From: DATFWC01 sp045801465
GTDB lineage: Bacteria; Pseudomonadota; Alphaproteobacteria; Rhizobiales; Xanthobacteraceae
DNA length: 18,493 nucleotides
Direction: 5' to 3'
Assembly (NCBI GenBank): GCA_045801465.1
Contig: JBJMSU010000235.1
Location: forward strand, 1 to 18,493
In this document: positions 12,542-18,493 of the stretch, in pieces
How positions within the stretch are numbered: position 1 is the first letter of the stretch
How the letters are laid out: each line of letters begins with the position of its first letter
Translations under genes and position numbers: made by a program
Notes under the pieces: generated by a model
The model's input: only the letters and a program-made list of their open reading frames with translations
Database searches by the model: none
What the model was told of the DNA's origin: nothing

Positions 12542-14416
12542 ATGAACGAGGCCGCTCCACTGGTTGAGCACGAAGCGGCAAAGGCGCCGGTGCGGCCGAT
12601 TGCCTACGGCACGCCCGATATTGCCTGGGAACGCGAGACCGACGGCGCCTTTCGCATGCGCTCGCGCACGCCGCTCGAGGCGTACGAGCCGAGCCTCGCG
12701 CGGCTGTTCCGCGCCGCGGTCGACGCCGCACCTTCGCGCGTTTTGCTGGCGGAACGGGACGCAAGCGGCGGCTGGCGCAAGCTGCGCTACGAGGAGGCGC
12801 GCGCCACCGTCGATGCGCTGGCCGCAGCGCTCATCGCGCGCGGCCTCTCGGCCGAGCGGCCGGTGATGATCCTGTCGGGCAATTCCATCGATCATGCGCT
12901 GCTGATGCTCGCCGGCCATACGGCCGGCATCCCGGTCTGCCCCATCTCGGTCGCCTACTCGCTGCAGAGCCATGACCACGTCAAGCTCAAGCATGTCGCC
13001 GCCCTGCTTAACCCCGGTCTCGTCTATGTCGCCGATACGGCGCCGTTCGCCCGGGCGTTGGAGGTCCTCGATCTCGACGGTTGCGAGCTCGTGGCGAGCC
13101 GCAACAGCACCAATCTTCCTGGGGTTACATTATTGGAGCAATTGGCGCGCGAGCCCGCCGGCTCCGCTGTCGAGCAGGCTGCTGCCGCCATCACGGCCGA
13201 CACGGTCGCCAAGATCCTCTTCACCTCCGGCTCGACCGGCATCCCGAAGGGCGTCATCAACACCCACGGCATGCTCACCGCCAACCAGCAGCAGGTCCTG
13301 CAGTTGTGGCCGTTCGTGACCGAGCAGCCGCTCGTCCTGGTGGACTGGCTGCCGTGGAACCACACCTTCGGCGGCAACCACAATTTCAACCTGGTGCTGC
13401 GCCACGCCGGTACGCTGTATCTCGACGGCGGCAAGCCCATGCCGGGCCTGATCGAGCAGACGGTGCGCAACCTGACGGACGTTTCGCCCACTATCTGCTT
13501 CAACGTTCCAGCCGGCTATGCGGCGCTCATGCCCTATCTCGAACGCGACGAGGCCTTCGCGCACTCCTTCTTCGCGCAGCTCCGCCTGATCTTCTACGCC
13601 GGCGCGGCGCTGCCGCAGGATCTATGGCAGCGGCTGGAGGAATTGTCCGCGCGCGTCACCGGCGAGCGCATTCCCATGACGTCGTCCTGGGGCATGACGG
13701 AAACTTCGCCGATGGCCACGATGGCGCACTTTCTCATCGATCGCGCCGGGCCGATCGGGGTGCCGGCGCCGGGCGTGGAGATCAAGCTCGTCCCGACCGC
13801 GGCCAAGCTCGAGATCCGCGTGCGCGGGCCGAACGTAACGCCGGGCTACTGGAAGCGGCCCGACCTCACGGCGGCGGCATTCGACCAGGAGGGCTTCTAC
13901 AAGCCGGGCGATGCGGTCCGCTTCACGGATCCGGCCGATCCCGCCAAGGGCATCGTGTTCGACGGCCGTCTCGCCGAGGACTTTAAGCTGATGACCGGCA
14001 CCTGGGTGCACGTCGGGGCGCTGCGCGTCGGCGTGCTCGCTGCCACCTCCCCGGCGCTGCAGGACGCCGTGGTGACGGGCGAGAACCGCGATTTCATCGG
14101 CCTCATGGCGTGGCTCAATATCGCCGGCTGCCGGACGCTGATCGGCGAAGGCGCGGCCGCTGCGCCTGACGCGCTCGCGAACCATCCGGCGGTGCGCGAG
14201 CACGTGCGTTCCGCGCTGCGGAATTGGAACGCGGCGCACACCGGCGCCTCGCAACGCATCGCTCGCGCCCTCATGCTCACCGAGCCGCCGTCGATCGACG
14301 CCAACGAGATCACCGACAAAGGCTACGTCAACCAGCGCCTTGCGCTCGAGCGGCGGCAGGCCGACGTGGAACGGCTGTTCGCCGACGAGCCGGACGAGGG
14401 CGTGATTGTGGTGTGA
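12542..14416 (+). CDS. fcs: Feruloyl-CoA synthase
   Basis: A 624-residue acyl-adenylate-forming enzyme. The P-loop ILFTSGSTGIPKG is at 225-237, SSWGMTETSP (about 381-390) completes the ATP/acyl site, YKPGDAVRF (about 453) and DGRLAEDFKLMTGTWVHVG (about 474-492) form the hinge and A8 region, and an Ala/Pro/Gly-rich C-terminal domain has the catalytic Lys candidate near DKGYVNQ. The DGR.AEDFKL.TGTWV signature and the length match feruloyl-CoA synthases, which activate ferulate, caffeate and p-coumarate to CoA thioesters, the first step to vanillin/vanillate. I chose ATG 12542, 7 nt after AGGA. No vanillin-forming hydratase lies in the window. Confidence 0.88.
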   Translation: MNEAAPLVEHEAAKAPVRPIAYGTPDIAWERETDGAFRMRSRTPLEAYEPSLARLFRAAVDAAPSRVLLAERDASGGWRKLRYEEARATVDALAAALIARGLSAERPVMILSGNSIDHALLMLAGHTAGIPVCPISVAYSLQSHDHVKLKHVAALLNPGLVYVADTAPFARALEVLDLDGCELVASRNSTNLPGVTLLEQLAREPAGSAVEQAAAAITADTVAKILFTSGSTGIPKGVINTHGMLTANQQQVLQLWPFVTEQPLVLVDWLPWNHTFGGNHNFNLVLRHAGTLYLDGGKPMPGLIEQTVRNLTDVSPTICFNVPAGYAALMPYLERDEAFAHSFFAQLRLIFYAGAALPQDLWQRLEELSARVTGERIPMTSSWGMTETSPMATMAHFLIDRAGPIGVPAPGVEIKLVPTAAKLEIRVRGPNVTPGYWKRPDLTAAAFDQEGFYKPGDAVRFTDPADPAKGIVFDGRLAEDFKLMTGTWVHVGALRVGVLAATSPALQDAVVTGENRDFIGLMAWLNIAGCRTLIGEGAAAAPDALANHPAVREHVRSALRNWNAAHTGASQRIARALMLTEPPSIDANEITDKGYVNQRLALERRQADVERLFADEPDEGVIVV

Positions 14417-14441
14417 CGCTCGGCACGATGCCGCGCAACTT

Positions 14442-14540
14442 CCTCACCCTGAGGAGCCGCCGAAGGCGGCATCTCGAAGGGTGAGGCCCGGGCCGCCCCA
14501 TCCTTCGAGACGGCCGCTACGCGGCCTCCTCAGGATGAGG
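14442..14540. repeat. Inverted REP pair (BIME-like) downstream of fcs
   Basis: Unit one spans 14442-14486, with CCTCACCCT pairing to AGGGTGAGG around a GCCGCC-GAA-GGCGGC hairpin (14456-14470). Unit two (14499-14540) is in the opposite orientation, with CATCCT/AGGATG around GGCCGC-TAC-GCGGCC (14512-14526). They start 25 bp after the fcs stop and probably serve as a bidirectional 3' end element. Confidence 0.85.
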
Positions 14541-14603
14541 GCGGAAGAACCACTTCACCGGGCTCTGATCTGATACGATCGTTCGGCAGTCGGGGGAATG
14601 GCC

Positions 14604-15059
14604 ATGCGGAATCGTCTGGCAAGTATCATCGCGATCGTCGCCGCCATCGATGGCGCGTGCATATCGGATGCGCCCGCGCAATCCGCGCCGAGCCTGGACT
14701 ATGACTTCTTCAAGTCGCGCGTCGAGCCGGTGTTTCTCAAGAAACGCGCCGGCCACACGCGCTGCTACGTCTGTCATGGCGAAGGCAGCAACAACGCCTT
14801 CAAGCTCGAGAAGCTGCCCGCCGGGGAAAAGTCCTGGAGCGAGGACCAGTCGCGCCGCAATTTCGCGGCCGTGTCCAAGTTGGTGACGGCCGGCGATCCG
14901 GCCACCAGCCGGTTGCTCATGCAGCCGCTCGCGCCCGAAGCCGGCGGCAATGTCTTCCATTCAGGCGGCCGGCAATTCGCCTCCAAGCAGGACCCGGACT
15001 ATCAGGTCCTCGTTCAATGGGTCAGCGGAGCGAAGCCCGCGGCCCGGTCGAAGAAGTAG
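14604..15059 (+). CDS. Periplasmic c-type cytochrome-like protein
   Basis: A 151-residue protein with an N-terminal hydrophobic signal (MRNRLASIIAIVAAI...) likely cut near APAQS (27). A single heme-binding CYVCH motif is at 54-58. Later HSGGRQF (119-125) and a Leu/Met-rich helix (SRLLMQPLAP, 102-111) are like planctomycete-type cytochrome c modules, so Met106 is a candidate axial ligand. ATG 14598 directly follows the GGGGGA sequence, so ATG 14604, 6 nt from it, is the better start. It overlaps the 3' end of the facing beta-propeller gene by 38 bp. Redox partners are unknown. Confidence 0.8.
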   Translation: MRNRLASIIAIVAAIDGACISDAPAQSAPSLDYDFFKSRVEPVFLKKRAGHTRCYVCHGEGSNNAFKLEKLPAGEKSWSEDQSRRNFAAVSKLVTAGDPATSRLLMQPLAPEAGGNVFHSGGRQFASKQDPDYQVLVQWVSGAKPAARSKK

Positions 15060-16128
15060 CCGACGGCTTGACGCCGTCCGGGATCACCAGTGTGTTGATC
15101 CGCTTCGGCACCTCGCCCACCGGAACGGTGGCGACGAGCTTCATGGCCTTGGTATCGATGACCGACACCGACCGCAGGGCTGCGTTGGACACGTACAGAA
15201 GCTTGCTGTCGGGCGTAAACGTCACCCAGTTGGGGACTGCCGCAATGGGGCCGCGGCCGGGCAGCCGCAGGTCCGGCAGGGCCACCTGTCCGATCAGCTT
15301 CAAGTCGTCGAGCGCGTAGGCGAACACCGCATTGTTGGGAATGCTGGTGACCCACAGGGTCTTGCCGTCGGGCGCGACGCCCATGCCATGCGAAGGCGCG
15401 GTGGCGCGGCCCGGGTCGGTTTCGAATTCGGCCGTGCTCTTCGGCAGCTCGATACGCTGAACCTCTTCGCGCTTGGCGAAGTCCACCACCGCGAACCCGT
15501 TCAAATCGGAGAGCTGGACGAAAATCCGCCGCGTCGCGCCGTCGGGTCCCGCCTCGATCGTCATCGGGCGGATGCCTTTGTCGAGTTGGAGCGCCCACAC
15601 CGGCTGTTCGGTTGCCAGGTCGATGACGGTGATCATCCTGGTGCGGATCGAGCCGGTGATCACGTGCTTGCCGTCGGGCGTCACATAGACGTTGTGCAGG
15701 CGACCGTTGACCGGGATGCTCTTGGTCCGCGTCAGCGTCGCGGTATCGATGACGTCGAGCGCGCCGGGATCGCGGGCAATGCCGACGACGACACGACTGC
15801 CGTCCTTGGCCACGGCGATGTTGTTCGGATGGTTGCTCAGCGGCACCTTCTTGATGAGCTTCCCGGTCTTGCGGTCGAACACATCGAGCGTGGTATCCGC
15901 CTCGTTGCTGGCATAGACCTTGCTGCCGTCGGGGGCGAAACCGATCCCGTGCGCCGCCTCGATCCCCTTGATGACCTGTACGACCTTGTTGGTCGCCGGG
16001 TCGATGACGTGGATGCTGTCGCCGGCACTGTTGGTCACGTAGACGCGAACTGTCTCGGCCGAGGCCGGCCAAGCGCCGAGCGCCAGCACAAAGAGTGAAA
16101 CCCTGAACGCATCGCCGGCGTGTTTCAT
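15022..16128 (-). CDS. Secreted YVTN/YncE-family beta-propeller protein
   Basis: A 368-residue protein with a signal peptide (MKHAGDAFRVSLFVLALGAWPASA, cut near 24) and repeated propeller strands: VYVTNSAGDSIHVIDPAT, KVYASNEADTTLDVFD, VYVTPDGKHVITGSI, SVSVIDTKAMKLV and others, about seven blades. The blade pattern G-x-x-hydrophobic-YV-x-N with ID/VFD is that of the YVTN family. Such proteins bind partners or ligands at the cell surface; no catalytic residues are evident. Its C-terminal tail after VIPDGVKPS is Ser/Arg-rich. The ribosome binding site is weak (AGGAG about 13 nt upstream of ATG 16128). It converges on the cytochrome gene. Confidence 0.88.
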   Translation of the reverse strand: MKHAGDAFRVSLFVLALGAWPASAETVRVYVTNSAGDSIHVIDPATNKVVQVIKGIEAAHGIGFAPDGSKVYASNEADTTLDVFDRKTGKLIKKVPLSNHPNNIAVAKDGSRVVVGIARDPGALDVIDTATLTRTKSIPVNGRLHNVYVTPDGKHVITGSIRTRMITVIDLATEQPVWALQLDKGIRPMTIEAGPDGATRRIFVQLSDLNGFAVVDFAKREEVQRIELPKSTAEFETDPGRATAPSHGMGVAPDGKTLWVTSIPNNAVFAYALDDLKLIGQVALPDLRLPGRGPIAAVPNWVTFTPDSKLLYVSNAALRSVSVIDTKAMKLVATVPVGEVPKRINTLVIPDGVKPSATSSTGPRASLR

Positions 16129-16346
16129 GGGATTCTAAGCTCCTATCGGGGCCGCGAGCGTAGGCCCGGCCGGGCTCCTCAGCAAGGAGTTCGATTGCTG
16201 GCCACCCCTGGTGCCCCTGAAACAGCCAGCGCGCTGAATGGATAGGCAGGCTCAGATGGCGGGCATCCCGCGACCTGCCTTTTGGCTGGCGCGCGGCTTG
16301 CAGCTAACATCGCGGACCGCCGACTGACCTCGGCCTGGGGAGCCGG

Positions 16347-17765
16347 ATGGGCATTGCGTTCGACGAGATGACGGGACTGGACGGCCAGGTGCGGCCTGCC
16401 TATGCGGGGCTCTCGCACTGGCTCGCAGGCGTGCAGCCGGATCTCCTGGAGCGACGGCGGCGCGAGGCGGAGCTCCTGTTCCGGCGCATCGGCATCACCT
16501 TTGCGGTCTACGGCGAAGCCGAGGCCCAGGAGCGCCTGATCCCGTTCGATGTCATCCCGCGCGTGCTCGCGGCGGCCGAGTGGCACCTGCTGCAACGGGG
16601 GCTCGAGCAGCGGGTGAAGGCGATCAACGCCTACATCAACGACATTTACGGGACTCGCGAAATCCTGCGCGCCGGCACGCTGCCGGAGGAGCTCGTGTTC
16701 CAGAACCCGGTGTTTCGCCCGGAGATGAACGGCCAAAGGGTGCCGCACGACATCTACGTCCATATCGCCGGCATCGACATCGTGCGCGTGGATGCCGAGA
16801 CCTTCTACGTGCTGGAGGACAATACCCGCACACCGTCGGGCGTCTCTTATATGCTGGAGAACCGGGAAATCATGCTGCGGCTGTTTCCCGACCTATGCGC
16901 GCGCCACCGGGTCGCGCCGGTCGAGAACTATCCGGACGAGCTCCTGGCAACGCTGAAATCGGTTGCGCCTGCGACCGCCGCCGCCGATCCGACCGTCGTG
17001 CTGCTCACGCCCGGCGTCCACAACTCGGCCTATTTCGAGCACTCGTTCCTGGCCGACAAGCTCGGCGTCGAGCTGGTCGAAGGCCGCGACCTCTTGGTCA
17101 AGGGAGACTTCGTCTACATGCGTACGACCGAGGGGCCGAAGCGGGTGGACGTGATCTACCGGCGCATCGACGACGATTTCCTCGATCCCCTCGCCTTTCG
17201 TCCCGACTCGGTCCTCGGCGTGCCCGGCCTGATGTCGGCCTATCGGGGCGGGCACGTGACGCTCGCCAACGCGGTCGGCACCGGCGTTGCCGACGACAAG
17301 GCGGTCTACAGCTACATGCCCGAGATCGTGAAGTTCTATCTCGGCGAGGAACCGATCCTCAAGAATGTCATCACGTGGCGCTGCCGCGACGCCGATGCGC
17401 TCGCCTACGTGCTCGACCACCTCGAAGAGCTGGTGGTCAAGGAGGTGCACGGCTCGGGCGGCTACGGCATGCTGATTGGTCCCACCGCCGACAAGACGAC
17501 GGTCGAGGCGTTCCGCGAGAAACTCAAAGCAGACCCGAAAAACTTCATCGCCCAGCCGACGCTTGCATTGTCGACGGTGCCGACCTGCGTTGCCGCCGGC
17601 ATCGCACCCCGCCACGTGGACTTGCGGCCGTTCGTGCTCACCGGGCGCGACCGCATTCGCATCGTTCCGGGCGGGCTTACCCGCGTGGCGCTGCAGGAAG
17701 GCTCCCTGGTGGTCAATTCGAGCCAGGGCGGCGGCACCAAGGATACTTGGGTGCTGGATCGATAG
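16347..17765 (+). CDS. Circularly permuted type 2 ATP-grasp protein
   Basis: A 472-residue protein of the circularly permuted ATP-grasp family (old DUF404/DUF407). Diagnostic blocks are KAINAYINDIYGTREI (91-106), FYVLEDNTRTPSGVSYMLENR (about 153-173), DVIYRRIDDDFLDP (268-281), and the glycine-rich LVVKEVHGSGGYGM (362-375) of the ATP site. ATP-grasp enzymes ligate carboxylates to amines through acyl-phosphates; the substrate of this family is not known, and a peptide- or amide-forming role is predicted. ATG 16347 has GGGAG upstream. It is followed 4 bp later by an alpha-E gene; this pair is conserved in alphaproteobacteria, often with a transglutaminase-like gene next, here beyond the window. 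Confidence 0.93.
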   Translation: MGIAFDEMTGLDGQVRPAYAGLSHWLAGVQPDLLERRRREAELLFRRIGITFAVYGEAEAQERLIPFDVIPRVLAAAEWHLLQRGLEQRVKAINAYINDIYGTREILRAGTLPEELVFQNPVFRPEMNGQRVPHDIYVHIAGIDIVRVDAETFYVLEDNTRTPSGVSYMLENREIMLRLFPDLCARHRVAPVENYPDELLATLKSVAPATAAADPTVVLLTPGVHNSAYFEHSFLADKLGVELVEGRDLLVKGDFVYMRTTEGPKRVDVIYRRIDDDFLDPLAFRPDSVLGVPGLMSAYRGGHVTLANAVGTGVADDKAVYSYMPEIVKFYLGEEPILKNVITWRCRDADALAYVLDHLEELVVKEVHGSGGYGMLIGPTADKTTVEAFREKLKADPKNFIAQPTLALSTVPTCVAAGIAPRHVDLRPFVLTGRDRIRIVPGGLTRVALQEGSLVVNSSQGGGTKDTWVLDR

Positions 17766-17769
17766 GCCC

Positions 17770-18493
17770 ATGCTTTCCCGCACCGCCGACAGTATCTACT
17801 GGCTGGCGCGTTACGTCGAACGCGCCGAGTACCTGGCCCGCATTCTCGAGGCGACGCAGCGGTTGACCGCGCTGCCGCTCGCCTACACCGGCTCCACCAA
17901 CGAATGGGAATCGGCGGTGGCGACCGCCGGCTGCACCGCCTCCTTCTACAAGACCTATCCGGAAGCCAACGAGGAGACCGTCACCGAATTTCTCGCCTTC
18001 GCCACCGTCAATGCCTCCTCGATCCGCAACTGCTTCGAGGGCGCGCGCAGCAACGCGCGCGCGGTGCGCACCGCGTTGACCACCGAAATGTGGGATGCCA
18101 TCAACGGAACCTGGCTCGACCTCAAGCGCTTCGGCGCCGGGCCGTTCACGCGCGAGGAATTGGCGCAGTTTCTGCGTTGGGTGCAGGAATCTTCTCTGCG
18201 CTTCGACGGTTCGGCCTATCGCACGATGCTGCGCAACGACGCCTATTGGTTCTCCCGGCTCGGCCTGTTCATCGAGCGCGCCGACAACACGGCGCGCATC
18301 CTCGACGTGAAGTATCACATGCTGCTACCGGCGCATGAACGAGTCGGCGGGCCGCTCGACTACTTTCAGTGGTCGGCGATCCTGCGCTCGGTATCGGCCC
18401 TGACCGCCTACCATTGGGTTTATCGCGAGAGCGTAAAACCCTGGTGGATCGCCGACCTCTTGATCCTGCGTGATGAAATGCCGCGTTCGCTCG
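17770..18493 (+). CDS. Alpha-E domain-containing protein (DUF403), cut by the window edge
   Basis: ATG 17770, 4 bp after the ATP-grasp stop, opens a frame still open at 18493 (241 residues seen of about 310 expected). It begins MLSRTADSIYWLARYVERAE and continues with YRTMLRNDAYWFSRLGLFIERADNTARILDVKYHML, the repeated E-R-A helix pattern of the alpha-E family. The protein is all-helical and soluble. It is the regular partner of the circularly permuted ATP-grasp enzyme and is translationally linked to it here. It is thought to act in the same amide- or peptide-ligation pathway, with no proven function. The C-terminus lies outside the window. Confidence 0.92.
   Translation, partial: MLSRTADSIYWLARYVERAEYLARILEATQRLTALPLAYTGSTNEWESAVATAGCTASFYKTYPEANEETVTEFLAFATVNASSIRNCFEGARSNARAVRTALTTEMWDAINGTWLDLKRFGAGPFTREELAQFLRWVQESSLRFDGSAYRTMLRNDAYWFSRLGLFIERADNTARILDVKYHMLLPAHERVGGPLDYFQWSAILRSVSALTAYHWVYRESVKPWWIADLLILRDEMPRSL

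Overview
The window reads as a piece of chromosome from a high-GC alphaproteobacterium of the Hyphomicrobiales (Bradyrhizobium/Rhodopseudomonas-like). The evidence is a MipZ division-site ATPase instead of a Min system, CtrA-type TTAA-N7-TTAA sites, an ATP-grasp/alpha-E gene pair typical of the group, and intergenic REP palindromes of the kind common in Bradyrhizobium relatives. The species cannot be named from the sequence alone.

Layout. 1-177 is the 3' end of a fumarate reductase/succinate dehydrogenase-type flavoprotein. 204-4422 (minus) is a probable five-gene operon read from right to left: Tat-exported NMT1-type substrate-binding protein, ABC ATPase (apparently started at CTG), ABC permease, SAM methyltransferase and a DUF169 protein. 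A LysR regulator (4669-5631) is divergent, and inverted repeats in the shared spacer look like its operators. 5680-5846 holds two consecutive hairpin elements ending in CTAGTGC/GCACTAG, like small IS630-type MITEs. Next come a short CDF-like metal transporter with unusual metal-site residues (5865-6515) and mipZ (6548-7435, minus). mipZ is preceded by a 395-bp gene-free region carrying four TTAA boxes at 11/10/11-bp spacing and two DnaA boxes. 7831-8957 (minus) holds a small membrane protein and a MntA/HepT-type toxin-antitoxin pair, just downstream of tRNA-Leu(UAA) at 9002-9087.

9190-9440 is a REP-rich spacer. 9452-12456 (minus) carries a cupin protein, a small unknown protein, xanthine-guanine phosphoribosyltransferase (TTG start with a perfect ribosome binding site), a Tat-exported intradiol dioxygenase and a CinA-like molybdopterin-binding-domain protein. 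Feruloyl-CoA synthase (12542-14416) is divergent and followed by an inverted REP pair. A periplasmic CxxCH protein (14604-15059) and a secreted YVTN beta-propeller (15022-16128) converge and overlap at their 3' ends. The right end starts an ATP-grasp/alpha-E operon that runs out of the window.

Functionally this is ordinary core and accessory chromosome. The least understood part is the ABC-methyltransferase-DUF169 uptake locus, whose substrate is unknown. The strongest regulatory signal is the CtrA/DnaA-type array upstream of mipZ, which would tie division-site placement to the cell cycle. No wholly new system could be demonstrated from sequence alone.
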